From assembly GCF_029223545.1 (NCBI RefSeq), contig NZ_CP097870.1, positions 1,364,001 to 1,428,000 on the forward strand: DNA of 64,000 nt, in the 5' to 3' direction. Source of the stretch: Thauera sp. GDN1 (GTDB lineage Bacteria > Pseudomonadota > Gammaproteobacteria > Burkholderiales > Rhodocyclaceae). Positions 25,470 through 34,963 of the stretch are shown here, piece by piece. The notes under the pieces were generated by a model. It was not told the origin of the DNA, did not search any database, and was given only the letters and a program-made list of their open reading frames with translations. Every line of letters begins with the position of its first letter. The stretch's first letter is position 1. Position numbers and translations under genes: made by a program.

Positions 25470-26327
25470 ATGGCTATCGACAAGATCGGTGTGGTGGGTG
25501 CAGGCACGATGGGTAACGGAATCGCGCAGGCGCTTGCCGTGGCCGGCTGCGACGTGGTGATGATGGACGTGGGCGAGGCGCAGCTGAAACGTGGTCTCGA
25601 CACGATCAGTGCCAGCCTCGATCGCCTGATCAAGAAGGAGAAAATGAGCGCCGAGCAGAAGGCGACCGCAATGGCGCACATCTCGACCGCTGGCGCTGTC
25701 GCAGGGCTGGCCGAATGCGATCTCGTGATCGAGGCGGCGACCGAGAATGTCGACCTCAAGCTGCGCATCTTCGCCGACCTCGACAAGACGCTGAAGCCCG
25801 AGGCGATCCTCGCCAGCAACACCTCCTCGATCTCGATCACGCGCCTGGCTGCGGCCACCCAGCGCCCGGGGCAGGTGATCGGCATGCACTTCTTCAACCC
25901 GGTGCCGCTGATGGCGCTGGTGGAGCTGATCAACGGCCTGCAGACCTCTGCGGGTACCTATGCGGCGGTGGAAGAGCTGGCGAAGTCGATCGGCAAGACT
26001 CCGATCAAGGTCAAGAACAGCCCCGGCTTCGTGGTCAATCGCATGCTGTGCCCGATGATCAACGAGGCGGTGTTCGCGCTTGGCGAAGGCCTGGCCACGG
26101 CGGCCGAGATCGACGAGGCGATGAAGCTCGGCTGCAACCACCCGATCGGCCCGCTCGCCCTGTGCGACCTGATCGGTCTGGATGTGGAACTGGCGGTGAT
26201 GCAGGTGCTGTACGAAGGTACCAAGGATCCGAAGTACCGTCCGGCGCCGCTGCTGGTGGAGATGCTGGAAGCGGGCTATCTGGGGCGCAAGAGCGGCAAG
26301 GGCTTCTTCGAATACCCGGCGAAGTGA
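25470..26327 (+). CDS. 3-hydroxybutyryl-CoA dehydrogenase
   Basis: A 285-residue 3-hydroxyacyl-CoA dehydrogenase. The NAD-binding motif is GVVGAGTMGNGIAQ. ASNTSSISITRLA, the catalytic His region GMHFFNPVPLMALVE and KNSPGFVVNRMLCPMINEA are all conserved, and the C-terminal helical domain is complete. It oxidises (S)-3-hydroxybutyryl-CoA or runs in reverse, linking fatty-acid and aromatic degradation with C4 acyl-CoA pools. The ATG at 25470 has GAAGGAGAG upstream. It stands alone after the tRNA cluster, with its own terminator. Confidence 0.93.
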   Translation: MAIDKIGVVGAGTMGNGIAQALAVAGCDVVMMDVGEAQLKRGLDTISASLDRLIKKEKMSAEQKATAMAHISTAGAVAGLAECDLVIEAATENVDLKLRIFADLDKTLKPEAILASNTSSISITRLAAATQRPGQVIGMHFFNPVPLMALVELINGLQTSAGTYAAVEELAKSIGKTPIKVKNSPGFVVNRMLCPMINEAVFALGEGLATAAEIDEAMKLGCNHPIGPLALCDLIGLDVELAVMQVLYEGTKDPKYRPAPLLVEMLEAGYLGRKSGKGFFEYPAK

Positions 26328-26380
26328 TCATGGGGCGAGGCCCGGCGCTCCACCCCGGTGCGCCAGGCCGACGCACAAAT

Positions 26381-26410
26381 GCAAACGCCACCTCAGCGGG
26401 TGGCGTTTGT
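26381..26410. terminator. Terminator between 3-hydroxybutyryl-CoA dehydrogenase and rho
   Basis: An 11-bp stem (CAAACGCCACC / GGTGGCGTTTG) with a 6-nt loop. It lies between two convergent genes and can serve both, though the T-tracts are short. Confidence 0.75.
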
Positions 26411-26430
26411 GCTTGCAGGCAGCGCTAGGA

Positions 26431-27885
26431 TCAGCCGCGGCCGGTGCGCATCGCGTCGAAGAACTCGGCGTTGCTCTTGGTGGCCTTGACCTTGTCGAGC
26501 AGGAATTCCATCGCGTCGATGTCGTCCATGCCGTACAGCAGCTTGCGCAGGATCCACACCTTCTGCAGCACGTCGGACTTGAGCAGGAGCTCTTCGCGGC
26601 GGGTGCCGGAGCGGTTGACGTTGATCGCCGGATAGACGCGCTTCTCCGCCATGCGACGGTCGAGGTGGAGCTCCATGTTGCCGGTGCCCTTGAATTCCTC
26701 GTAGATCACGTCGTCCATGCGGCTGCCGGTGTCGACCAGCGTGGTGGCGATGATGGTCAGCGAGCCCCCTTCCTCGATGTTGCGCGCCGCACCGAAGAAG
26801 CGCTTGGGCTTCTGCAGGGCGTTGGCATCGACACCGCCGGTCAGCACCTTGCCGGAGGCCGGCACCACGGTGTTGTAGGCACGCGCCAGGCGGGTCAGCG
26901 AGTCGAGCAGGATCACCACGTCGTACTTGTGCTCGGTCAGGCGCTTGGCCTTCTCGATCACCATCTCGGCGACCTGGACGTGACGGGTGGCCGGCTCGTC
27001 GAAGGTGGAGGCCACGACCTCGCCCTTCACCGAACGCAGCATCTCGGTCACTTCCTCCGGACGCTCGTCGATCAGCAGCACGATCAGCTTCACGTCCGGA
27101 TGGTTGGCCGTGATCGCGTGCGCGATGTGCTGCAGCATGACCGTCTTGCCGCTCTTGGGCGGGGCGACGAGCAGGCCGCGCTGGCCCTTGCCGATCGGCG
27201 CGATCATGTCGATGATGCGGCTGGTGACGTTCTCCTCGCCACGGACCTCGCGCTCGAGCTTCAGGCATTCCTGTGGATGCAGGGGCGTGAGGTTCTCGAA
27301 CAGGATCTTGGTCTTGCACTCTTCCGGCGGCCGACCGTTGATCTTGTCGAGCTTGGTCAGCGCGAAGTAACGTTCGCCATCCTTCGGGATGCGGATCTCG
27401 CCCTCGATGGTGTCGCCGGTGCGCAGGTTGAAGCGCCGGATCTGCGAGGGCGAGACGTAGATGTCGTCGGTGCCCGCGAGATACGAGGTGTCGGGAGAGC
27501 GCAGGAAGCCGAACCCGTCAGGCAGCACTTCGAGTGCGCCGTCGCCACAGATCGGTTCGCCCCTGCGGGCACGGTTGCGCAGCAGCGCGAAGACGAGTTC
27601 CTGCTTGCGCAGTCTGTTCGCACCCTCGACACCGGCGTCCGTCGCCATCTGCAGCAGTTGGCTAACGTGCAGGGCCTTGAGTTCGGACAGGTGAAGCGCG
27701 GGCGCGTCGGGATCGCGCGGCGTGGAAGAGCCTTCCTCGCCGCCGTTCTCGACGTCGAACAGATCGTTTTCGGTCTGCGGATTCTGGGGGGAATTGCCGT
27801 CCCGGTTGCGCGCGCCGCGGCGACGGGCGCGCGAGGAACCGCGGGAACGGGCCGGAGCCTGGTCCGGCTTAGATGTTGCTGTCAA
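26431..27885 (-). CDS. rho: Transcription termination factor Rho with N-terminal extension
   Basis: A 484-residue Rho (E. coli: 419). The standard protein begins at about residue 64 with [17 protein letters not shown], then the cold-shock RNA-binding domain ([29 protein letters not shown] pattern) and the RecA-type ATPase ([14 protein letters not shown]-loop, DEARPEE-like [23 protein letters not shown]). About 63 extra N-terminal residues are first Arg/Ser/Gly-rich, then acidic. No ATG or GTG exists in frame before the conserved part; the only start is TTG at 27885, which overlaps the end of trxA by 17 nt. Translational coupling to trxA is therefore likely. Confidence 0.95.
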   Translation of the reverse strand: MTATSKPDQAPARSRGSSRARRRGARNRDGNSPQNPQTENDLFDVENGGEEGSSTPRDPDAPALHLSELKALHVSQLLQMATDAGVEGANRLRKQELVFALLRNRARRGEPICGDGALEVLPDGFGFLRSPDTSYLAGTDDIYVSPSQIRRFNLRTGDTIEGEIRIPKDGERYFALTKLDKINGRPPEECKTKILFENLTPLHPQECLKLEREVRGEENVTSRIIDMIAPIGKGQRGLLVAPPKSGKTVMLQHIAHAITANHPDVKLIVLLIDERPEEVTEMLRSVKGEVVASTFDEPATRHVQVAEMVIEKAKRLTEHKYDVVILLDSLTRLARAYNTVVPASGKVLTGGVDANALQKPKRFFGAARNIEEGGSLTIIATTLVDTGSRMDDVIYEEFKGTGNMELHLDRRMAEKRVYPAINVNRSGTRREELLLKSDVLQKVWILRKLLYGMDDIDAMEFLLDKVKATKSNAEFFDAMRTGRG

Positions 27886-28195
27886 TGAAGGCGGTCAGTT
27901 GAGATTTGGAAAGGGCGCCCACTTTGGTCGCCTCGACGTTGCCGCCCTTGAACAGCATCAGCGTCGGAATGCCGCGGATGCCGTATTTGGCGGGCGTTTC
28001 CTGATTTTCGTCGATGTTGAGCTTGGCGACCTTGAGCTTGCCGGCGTATTCCTTGGCGACGTCGTCAAGGATGGGGGCGATCATCTTGCAGGGACCGCAC
28101 CATTCGGCCCAGTAATCGACCAGCACCGGGGTCTGGGACTGAAGCACTTCGGTTTCGAAGTTGCCGTCGGTCACATAGTGGATATGCTCGCTCAT
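27869..28195 (-). CDS. trxA: Thioredoxin 1
   Basis: A 108-residue thioredoxin with the active site WCGPC (Cys33, Cys36), the cis-Pro region ([13 protein letters not shown]) and full family length. It is the main cytosolic disulfide reductant. GAGGAA lies before the ATG at 28195. It is upstream of and overlapping rho, the same order as in many proteobacteria. Confidence 0.98.
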   Translation of the reverse strand: MSEHIHYVTDGNFETEVLQSQTPVLVDYWAEWCGPCKMIAPILDDVAKEYAGKLKVAKLNIDENQETPAKYGIRGIPTLMLFKGGNVEATKVGALSKSQLTAFIDSNI

Positions 28196-28524
28196 GATTC
28201 CTCACGTAAGGGCTAGCGGAGATGGACGAAAGTCGAGGACTTCGTTGTGTGGTGTTGCGTGAGTGGGGAGGGTGGGAGCCTGGAAACGCGCCGCGGGGGA
28301 AGGCGGGTGCGGCGGGGTCGGGCTGCCCGGCGGAAGGAGGGATCCTTCCGTGAAGAAATTTTGACGCAACTTATGCGAAGCAGCCGCCGCCGTCAAGGGA
28401 ATCCGCTGTGGCCAGGCGGCGCGCGCGCGCGAACGTGGCAAAAAAGCAAACGTGTGGACTATATTCTCGACCTTGAGTGTGGCCGCCGCGAGCGGTTCGC
28501 GAGCCCCGCAATTGGAGACCTGCA
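28196..28524. promoter_or_regulatory. Divergent regulatory region trxA-rho / ferredoxin
   Basis: No gene is seen in these 329 bases. On the minus strand a TTGACG (28396-28391) is followed by a CATAAG-type -10 at 15 bp. The leader then contains a perfect 8-bp hairpin CGGAAGGA/TCCTTCCG at 28331-28350. On the plus strand TATATT at 28461-28466 may be the -10 of the ferredoxin gene. Promoter calls are tentative; the hairpin is certain. Confidence 0.45.
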
Positions 28525-28848
28525 ATGACCTACGTCGTGACCGAGAGCTGTATCCGCTGCAAATACACCGACTGTGTGGACGTTTGTCCGGTCGACTGTT
28601 TTCGCGAGGGACCGAACTTCCTGGTGATCGATCCGGAAGAGTGCATCGACTGCACGCTGTGCGTCGCCGAATGTCCCGTCGAGGCGATTTTCGCCGAGGA
28701 CGACGTGCCTCAGGACCAGCAGCACTTCATCGCGCTCAATGCCGAACTCTCCAAGGTGTGGAAGCCGATCGTCGAGCGCAAGGAGCCGCTGCCGGATGCG
28801 GAGGAGTGGGCCAAGGTGAAGGACAAGCTGGACAAGCTCGAGCGCTGA
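28525..28848 (+). CDS. fdxA: 7Fe ferredoxin (FdxA type)
   Basis: A 107-residue ferredoxin of the Azotobacter FdI/FdxA group. It has the Cys pattern [18 protein letters not shown] and [17 protein letters not shown], giving one [3Fe-4S] and one [4Fe-4S] cluster, plus the usual C-terminal extension. It is a low-potential electron carrier in the cytosol. The ATG at 28525 begins the conserved sequence [17 protein letters not shown]. It is divergent from trxA-rho and upstream of a CBS-domain gene. Confidence 0.96.
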   Translation: MTYVVTESCIRCKYTDCVDVCPVDCFREGPNFLVIDPEECIDCTLCVAECPVEAIFAEDDVPQDQQHFIALNAELSKVWKPIVERKEPLPDAEEWAKVKDKLDKLER

Positions 28849-28949
28849 CTGGGGTTAACGCCCACGGCTGGCGGCTTTGCGGCCCTTGGGCGATGCACTA
28901 AGATGGTGTCCGGCTTGAATATCCAAATCGACACGGCACGGAGATCGAC

Positions 28950-29402
28950 ATGCTGGTAAGCGAGATTCTCGCGATCAAGGGCAAGGTGTTATTCACCATC
29001 GCGCCGAACAGAAGCATCGCCGAAGCGGTCGAGATCATGAACGAGCAGGACGTCGGCTCGCTGGTCGTGTTCTCGCGCGGGGCGATGGTCGGCATGCTGA
29101 CCTTCCGTCAGGTGCTGCAGGCGGTGCAGAAGGGTGGGGCGGACTGGCAGGCGCTCACCGTAGAGGACGTGATGCTGCGCGATCCGCTCACTGCCGCGCC
29201 CGGCATGGAGATGGACGAACTGCGTCGGCTGATGGTCGAGCACCATCAGCGCTACCTGCCGGTGATGGAGGACCACACGCTGCTTGGTGTGGTCAGCTTC
29301 CACGACGTGGCCAAGGCGGTGCTCGAGGAACAGAGCTTCGAGAACCGCATGCTCAAGAACTACATCCGCAACTGGCCGGCGAGCGAGGACGAAGAACGGT
29401 AA
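28950..29402 (+). CDS. Tandem CBS-domain protein
   Basis: A 150-residue protein made of two CBS domains (about residues 10-65 and 75-130), with typical turns NRSIAEAVEIMNEQDVGSLVV and TAAPGMEMDELRRLMVEHHQRYLPVME. CBS pairs bind adenine nucleotides or S-adenosylmethionine and act as sensors. No catalytic domain is fused, and the partner is unknown. It follows the ferredoxin gene after a 101-nt gap. Confidence 0.88.
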   Translation: MLVSEILAIKGKVLFTIAPNRSIAEAVEIMNEQDVGSLVVFSRGAMVGMLTFRQVLQAVQKGGADWQALTVEDVMLRDPLTAAPGMEMDELRRLMVEHHQRYLPVMEDHTLLGVVSFHDVAKAVLEEQSFENRMLKNYIRNWPASEDEER

Positions 29403-29618
29403 GCGGGGCCGGGGCAATTCCCGGTACGCGGCGGCCAGGCCGTCGCACCTCCATGGACGGGAGAGTCACGCCCGTCTGGTCGACGCCGCCGCACACAAGA
29501 GCGGCGCGACCCGGTTGGAATGAGGGACGGGTCGTGTGGCCCGTCCGACGCCTCGGGAGGGCGGAGCCGGCTGGCTGGAAGGCCGCCGGCGGTATTTCCA
29601 GCAACAGGAGGAGGCAAC

Positions 29619-31280
29619 GTGGAAAAAATCTGGCTGAAAAGCTACCCCCCCGGTGTCCCGGCGGAGATCGACGTCAACGAATTCCGCTCGCTCGGGGAGC
29701 TCTTCGAGCGCAGTGTCCGGCGCTTCGCCGACAAGACGGCCTACGTCTGCATGGGCAAGTCGATCACCTATGCGGAACTCGATACGCTGAGCGCGCGTTT
29801 CGGCGCCTTCCTGCAGGGCGAGCTCGGCCTGCCCAAGGGCACGCGCGTCGCACTGATGATGCCGAACGTGCTGCAGTATCCGATCGCGCTGTTCGGCGCC
29901 CTGCGCGCGGGCTACACGATCGTCAACGTCAATCCGCTCTACACCGCACGCGAGCTCGAGCACCAGCTCGCGGACGCCGGCGCCGAAGCGATCGTCATCC
30001 TCGAGAACTTCGCCCATACGCTCGAGCACGTGCGTGCGCAGGTGCCGATCAGGCACGTAATCGTCACCAGCCTGGGCGAGATGCTGGGCTTTCCCAAGGG
30101 CGCGATCGTCAACTTCGTCGTGCGCCGGGTGCGCAAGCTGGTGCCGGCGTGGCGGCTCGAGGGGCATCTGTCCTTCACCGAAGCCTTGCGCCGCGGTGCC
30201 GGCCACGCGCTGCAGCCGGTCGAGATCGGCCATGAAGACATGGCCTTCCTGCAATACACCGGCGGCACCACCGGGGTGGCCAAGGGCGCGATCCTCACCC
30301 ATCGCAACATCGTCGCCAACCTGCAGCAGGCGCACGCATGGATCTCGGCCAGCGTCGGTGAAGGGCGCGAGATCATCATCACCGCGCTGCCGCTGTATCA
30401 CATCTTCTCGCTGACCGCGAACTGCCTGACCTTCCTGAAGATCGGCGCGACCAACGTGCTGATCCCCAATCCGCGCGACATCCCGGGCTTCGTCAAGGAG
30501 CTGTCCAGGCATCGTTTCACCGCGATCACCGGCGTGAATACCCTGTTCAACGCACTGGTGAACAATCCGGATTTCGCCAGGCTCGATTTCTCCTCGCTGC
30601 GCGTCGCGCTCGGCGGCGGCATGGCGGTGCAGCAGGCGGTCGCCGAGAAATGGAAGAAGATCACCGGCGTGCAGCTGATCGAGGCCTACGGCCTGACCGA
30701 GACCTCCCCGGCGGTCACCATCAACCCGCTCGATCTCGAGGCCTTCAATCATTCGATCGGTCTGCCGGTGTCGTCCACCGAGGTCAGCATCCGCGACGAC
30801 AACGGCGCCGAGCAGCCGATCGGCCAGCGCGGCGAGCTGTGCGTGCGCGGACCGCAGGTCACCCCGGGCTACTGGAACCGCCCCGAGGAGACCGCCCGCA
30901 TCTTCACCACCGACGGCTTCCTGCGCACCGGCGACATCGCGGTGATCGACGACAAGGGGTTCGTCACCCTGGTCGACCGCAAGAAGGACATGATCCTGGT
31001 GTCCGGCTTCAACGTCTATCCGAACGAGGTCGAGGACGTCGTCGCCAGCCATCCGGGCGTGCTCGAGGTGGCGGCGATCGGCGTGCCGGACGAGCGCAGC
31101 GGGGAGGCGGTGAAGATCTTCGTCGTGCGCAAGGACCCTGCGCTGACTGCGGAGGTCCTGATCGCCCATTGCCGCGAGAACCTGACCGGCTACAAGGTGC
31201 CGCACCACGTCGAGTTCCGCGACGAGCTGCCCAAGAGCAATGTCGGCAAGATCCTGCGCCGCGAGCTGCGCGAGCACTGA
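29619..31280 (+). CDS. fadD: Long-chain acyl-CoA ligase
   Basis: A 553-residue adenylate-forming enzyme of the FadD group. The ATP/AMP signature is [16 protein letters not shown]; the later core motifs are [20 protein letters not shown], the hinge/adenylation region [36 protein letters not shown], and the catalytic Lys in [14 protein letters not shown]. It activates fatty acids for beta-oxidation or lipid synthesis. The GTG at 29619 is chosen for its strong AGGAGGAGG site. The gene precedes the ilv attenuator; no terminator is obvious between them. Confidence 0.92.
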   Translation: MEKIWLKSYPPGVPAEIDVNEFRSLGELFERSVRRFADKTAYVCMGKSITYAELDTLSARFGAFLQGELGLPKGTRVALMMPNVLQYPIALFGALRAGYTIVNVNPLYTARELEHQLADAGAEAIVILENFAHTLEHVRAQVPIRHVIVTSLGEMLGFPKGAIVNFVVRRVRKLVPAWRLEGHLSFTEALRRGAGHALQPVEIGHEDMAFLQYTGGTTGVAKGAILTHRNIVANLQQAHAWISASVGEGREIIITALPLYHIFSLTANCLTFLKIGATNVLIPNPRDIPGFVKELSRHRFTAITGVNTLFNALVNNPDFARLDFSSLRVALGGGMAVQQAVAEKWKKITGVQLIEAYGLTETSPAVTINPLDLEAFNHSIGLPVSSTEVSIRDDNGAEQPIGQRGELCVRGPQVTPGYWNRPEETARIFTTDGFLRTGDIAVIDDKGFVTLVDRKKDMILVSGFNVYPNEVEDVVASHPGVLEVAAIGVPDERSGEAVKIFVVRKDPALTAEVLIAHCRENLTGYKVPHHVEFRDELPKSNVGKILRRELREH

Positions 31281-31304
31281 AACGCCGTTGCACGAAAAAG
31301 ATTC

Positions 31305-31333
31305 TTGTGCGTCGCACAGTTTCGTGATTAAAC
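31305..31333 (+). promoter_or_regulatory. Promoter candidate of the ilvBN attenuated operon
   Basis: TTGTGC, a 17-bp spacer and an extended -10 TGA-TTAAAC lie 43 bp upstream of the leader peptide start. The patch is AT-richer than its surroundings. Confidence 0.5.
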
Positions 31334-31375
31334 TCGCGGTCACGTAATCAACCGCTTTCGCTCGAACACCGATTC

Positions 31376-31456
31376 ATGTTCCGTTCCGCCCAGTCGGCCG
31401 TCGTGTCCGCAGTCGTCGTAGTACGCGTAGTAGGCGTAGGCATGCACGCGTCGTAA
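31376..31456 (+). CDS. ivbL: ilvB leader peptide (valine-rich attenuator peptide)
   Basis: A 26-residue open frame from ATG 31376 to TAA 31456. Nine of 26 residues are valine, in clusters at codons 9-10, 13-16, 18-19 and 21. Five of the nine use GTA, which is otherwise rare in this GC-rich DNA. The frame ends about 33 nt before a strong terminator hairpin that precedes ilvB. This is the layout of a transcription-attenuation leader, in which ribosome stalling for lack of charged tRNA-Val prevents terminator formation. No isoleucine or leucine codon is present, so the signal should be valine only. A clear Shine-Dalgarno is not visible. Confidence 0.85.
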   Translation: MFRSAQSAVVSAVVVVRVVGVGMHAS

Positions 31457-31488
31457 CGGGACAAGAAGCACTCGAGCACAGGAATCTC

Positions 31489-31530
31489 AAACCCCCGTCG
31501 GCGCGCAAGCCCGACGGGGGTTTTGTTTTG
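31489..31530 (+). terminator. ilvBN attenuator terminator
   Basis: A 13-bp stem (AAACCCCCGTCGG / CCGACGGGGGTTT) with a 9-nt loop is followed by the T-rich tract TTTTGTTTTG, 46 bp before ilvB. Upstream, the self-complementary ACGCGT occurs twice (31423 and 31446) and could form an alternative stem over the last valine codons. The exact antiterminator pairing was not resolved by eye. Confidence 0.88.
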
Positions 31531-31575
31531 TGTGCCCGCCGGTCTGCCACCGAATCCGAAACCAAGGAGAGCAAC

Positions 31576-33249
31576 ATGAAGCAAATGACCGGCGCGCAAT
31601 TGATGGTGCGCCTTCTCGAGCGCCAGGGCGTGCGCACCATCGCCGGCATTCCCGGCGGCGCCATCCTGCCGTTCTACGACGCGCTGTCGGGCAGCGACAC
31701 GATCCGTCACGTGCTGGCCCGCCACGAGCAGGGCGCCGGCTTCATGGCCCAGGGCATGGCGCGCGTCTCCGGCGTGCCGCAGGTGTGCATCGCCTCCAGC
31801 GGGCCGGGCGCGACCAACCTGGTCACCGCGATCGCCGACGCCTGCCTGGATTCGATCCCGATGGTGATCATCACCGGTCAGGTGCCGCAGGCCATGATCG
31901 GCACCGACGCTTTCCAGGAAGTCGACATCTACGGCATCACCGTGCCGATCACCAAGCACAACTTCCTGGTGCGCTCGGCGCAGGAACTGCTGGAGGTCGT
32001 GCCCGATGCCTTCCGCATCGCCATGTCCGGCCGCCCCGGCCCGGTGCTGATCGACGTGCCCAAGGACGTGCAGAACCAGCTCATCGCGGTCGATGAGCTC
32101 GAGTTGCCGCCGCCCGCGGTGGCCGACCCGGCGCCGCAGCTCGACATGGCGGCGGTCGAACTGGCCGCGAAGATGATCAACGAGGCCGAGCAGCCGGTGC
32201 TCTATCTCGGTGGCGGCGTGATCGCCTCCGGTGCGGCCCCACTGGCGGTGCAGCTCGCCGAGGAGGGCGGGCTGCCGACCACGATGACGCTGATGGCGCT
32301 CGGCGCGATGCCGATCGACCATCCGCTGTCGATCGGCATGCTCGGCATGCACGGCGCGCGCTACACCAACTTCGTGCTCGAGGAAGCCGACGTCCTGGTG
32401 TGCGTGGGCGCGCGCTTCGACGACCGCGCGATCGGCCGTGCGGCGCAGTTCTGCCCGAACGCGAAGATCGTGCATATCGACATCGACCGTTCCGAGCTGC
32501 ACAAGATCAAGAACGCCCACGTCGCCATCCACGCCGACGTCGAATGCGCGCTCGAGGCGCTGCTGCCGCGCGTGAAGGTGGCGCTGCGCAAGCGCTGGCT
32601 GTCGCATGTGGACAGCCTGAAGACCCGCTTCCCGATGCAGTTCCCCGGCGAGGACGATCCGCGCACCCATTACGGCCTGATCCAGGCGGTGGCGAGCGCG
32701 CTCGACGACGAGGCGGTCATCGCCACCGACGTCGGTCAGCACCAGATGTGGGTTGCGCAGGCCTACCCCTTCCGTCGTCCGCGCCAGTGGCTGACCTCCG
32801 GCGGCCTGGGCACGATGGGCTTCGGCCTGCCCACCGCGATCGGCGCCGCGCTCGCCGAGCCCGATCGCACCGTGGTGTGCTTCACCGGCGACGGCAGCTT
32901 CAAGATGAACATCCAGGAGCTCGCGACGCTGGCCGAGGAGGGCCTCAACGTCAAGATCGTGCTGATGAACAACAACGCGCTCGGCCTGGTGTACCAGCAG
33001 CAGACGCTGTTCTACGGCAAGCGCCTGTTCGCCTCGAAATACCGCACCGAGCCCGACTTCGTGAAGATCGCCGAGGGCTTCGGCGTTCCCGCGCTCGATC
33101 TGGACAAGACCGACAACCCGCGCGCCGCGCTCGCCGAGGCTTTGAACGCGCCGGGACCGTGCCTGATCCACGCGACGATCGATCGCGAGCAATTCGTCTA
33201 TCCCATGGTGCCGCCGGGTGCCGCCAACACCGAAATGATCGGAGGCTGA
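31576..33249 (+). CDS. ilvB: Acetolactate synthase, large (catalytic) subunit
   Basis: A 557-residue thiamine-diphosphate enzyme. The catalytic Glu lies in [18 protein letters not shown]; the ThDP/Mg motif is [30 protein letters not shown]; the FAD-type central domain and [11 protein letters not shown] are present. It condenses pyruvate to acetolactate (valine, leucine) or forms acetohydroxybutyrate (isoleucine). The ATG at 31576 follows AAGGAGAG. The valine attenuator lies immediately upstream and ilvN directly downstream. The total length matches the E. coli IlvB (562). Confidence 0.97.
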   Translation: MKQMTGAQLMVRLLERQGVRTIAGIPGGAILPFYDALSGSDTIRHVLARHEQGAGFMAQGMARVSGVPQVCIASSGPGATNLVTAIADACLDSIPMVIITGQVPQAMIGTDAFQEVDIYGITVPITKHNFLVRSAQELLEVVPDAFRIAMSGRPGPVLIDVPKDVQNQLIAVDELELPPPAVADPAPQLDMAAVELAAKMINEAEQPVLYLGGGVIASGAAPLAVQLAEEGGLPTTMTLMALGAMPIDHPLSIGMLGMHGARYTNFVLEEADVLVCVGARFDDRAIGRAAQFCPNAKIVHIDIDRSELHKIKNAHVAIHADVECALEALLPRVKVALRKRWLSHVDSLKTRFPMQFPGEDDPRTHYGLIQAVASALDDEAVIATDVGQHQMWVAQAYPFRRPRQWLTSGGLGTMGFGLPTAIGAALAEPDRTVVCFTGDGSFKMNIQELATLAEEGLNVKIVLMNNNALGLVYQQQTLFYGKRLFASKYRTEPDFVKIAEGFGVPALDLDKTDNPRAALAEALNAPGPCLIHATIDREQFVYPMVPPGAANTEMIGG

Positions 33250-33251
33250 TG

Positions 33252-33566
33252 ATGATCGAACAGGTTGCCGACCCCCTGCCGCAAGCCGGCTACGCCAAGG
33301 TCGTTCTGGAACTGGATGTGAACAACCACCCCGGGGTGATGAGCCACATCTGCAATCTCTTCGCGCGCCGCGCGTTCAACGTCGAGGGCATCCTGTGCAT
33401 GCCGGTCTCCGACGGCAAGCGCTCGCGCATCTGGCTGCTGGTGTTCGAGGACCAGCGCCTCGAGCAGATGGTGCGTCAGGTCGAGAAGCTCGAGGATGTG
33501 CTCAACGTGCGCCGGCACGGCGCCGAGCACGAGGTCTTCGAGCGCCTCGAGGGCTTCTTCCACTAA
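33252..33566 (+). CDS. ilvN: Acetolactate synthase, small regulatory subunit
   Basis: A 104-residue ACT-domain subunit ([31 protein letters not shown]), close in length to E. coli IlvN (96) rather than to the longer IlvH/Bacillus forms. ACT domains bind valine for feedback inhibition of the large subunit. ATG 33252 is best spaced from the GGAGG at 33241; ATG 33249 overlapping the ilvB stop is possible. ilvC, often the next gene in betaproteobacteria, is absent here. Confidence 0.95.
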   Translation: MIEQVADPLPQAGYAKVVLELDVNNHPGVMSHICNLFARRAFNVEGILCMPVSDGKRSRIWLLVFEDQRLEQMVRQVEKLEDVLNVRRHGAEHEVFERLEGFFH

Positions 33567-33734
33567 GCGACGGGCGCGGGGCCCGTTCGCCTGGACGAAC
33601 CAGGCGCGGGCTGAAGGGGACGAGGTGTGCGTGCTAGACTCGCGCCCCGTCCCCGTTCATTCCAGCTGCCTCGCGCAGCGTGCGCGCGCGCCGGCCGGCC
33701 GCGACCCGCTGCGAGGGCGAAAAGAGAGACATCC

Positions 33735-34865
33735 ATGTCCGGCAACACCATCGGCACGCTGTTCACAGTCACCTCCTTCGGCGAATCCCACGGCCCGGCT
33801 ATCGGTTGCGTGGTCGATGGCTGTCCGCCGGGACTGGCGATCTGCGCGGCCGACATCCAGGCCGAGCTCGACCGCCGCAAGCCGGGCACCTCGCGTCACG
33901 TGACCCAGCGCCGCGAGCCGGACGAGGTCGAGATCCTGTCCGGCGTGTTCGAGGGCGTCACCACCGGCACGCCGATCGCGCTGCTGATCCGCAACCAGGA
34001 CCAGCGCAGCAAGGACTACGGCAACATCGCCGACACCTTCCGCCCCGGCCACGCCGACTACGCCTACCTGCAGAAGTACGGCCTGCGCGATCATCGCGGC
34101 GGCGGGCGCTCGTCCGCACGCGAGACCGCAGTGCGGGTGGCGGCGGGGGCGATCGCCAAGAAGTGGCTGAAGGAGCGCTACGGCATCGTGATCCGTGCGT
34201 GCATGACCGCGCTCGGTCCGATCGAGATTCCCTTCGTGTCCTGGGACGAGGTCGACCGCAACCCCTTCTTCGCGCCCAACGCCGCGATCGTTCCGCAGCT
34301 CGAGGCCTACATGGACGAGCTGCGCAAGTCGGGCGATTCCATCGGCGCGCGCATCGACGTCGTCGCCAGCGGCGTGCCGGTGGGCTGGGGCGAGCCGGTG
34401 TACGGGCGTCTGGACGCCGACATCGCCTATGCGATGATGGGCATCAACGCGGTCAAGGGCGTCGAGATCGGCGCCGGCTTCGCCGCGGTCGCCCAGCGCG
34501 GCACCGAGCATGGTGACGAGATGACGCCCGAGGGCTTCCTGTCCAACCACGCCGGCGGCGTGCTCGGCGGGATTTCCACCGGGCAGGACATCATCGCCAG
34601 CATCGCGATCAAACCCACCTCCAGCATCCGCCTCGACCGCCGTTCGATCGATCGCGCCGGCAATCCGGTGATCGTCAATACCCACGGCCGCCACGATCCC
34701 TGCGTCGGCATCCGTGCCACGCCGATCGCCGAGTCCATGCTCGCGCTGGTGCTGATCGACCACGCGCTGCGCCATCGCGCCCAGTGCGGCGACGTGCGCA
34801 CCGAGACACCGCGCATCCCCGCGCTCGCCCCGACGGGCAGCCAGCGCCTGCCGTCGCCGCGCTGA
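33735..34865 (+). CDS. aroC: Chorismate synthase
   Basis: A 376-residue chorismate synthase. It carries the three family signatures: [50 protein letters not shown] and [25 protein letters not shown]. It converts EPSP to chorismate with reduced FMN, the last shared step of aromatic synthesis; the trp genes lie about 11 kb downstream. The C-terminus, ending in [16 protein letters not shown], is about ten residues longer than in E. coli. The ATG at 33735 starts the conserved sequence [20 protein letters not shown]. Confidence 0.97.
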   Translation: MSGNTIGTLFTVTSFGESHGPAIGCVVDGCPPGLAICAADIQAELDRRKPGTSRHVTQRREPDEVEILSGVFEGVTTGTPIALLIRNQDQRSKDYGNIADTFRPGHADYAYLQKYGLRDHRGGGRSSARETAVRVAAGAIAKKWLKERYGIVIRACMTALGPIEIPFVSWDEVDRNPFFAPNAAIVPQLEAYMDELRKSGDSIGARIDVVASGVPVGWGEPVYGRLDADIAYAMMGINAVKGVEIGAGFAAVAQRGTEHGDEMTPEGFLSNHAGGVLGGISTGQDIIASIAIKPTSSIRLDRRSIDRAGNPVIVNTHGRHDPCVGIRATPIAESMLALVLIDHALRHRAQCGDVRTETPRIPALAPTGSQRLPSPR

Positions 34866-34963
34866 CCCCATGCGGGGAGAGGGCTACGCCGACCGCAGCG
34901 GTGAGATCCATCGCGTCGGCGGTCTGACCCCGCCCGCACGCGGCCGGCGCTGAGGTGCGCCGG

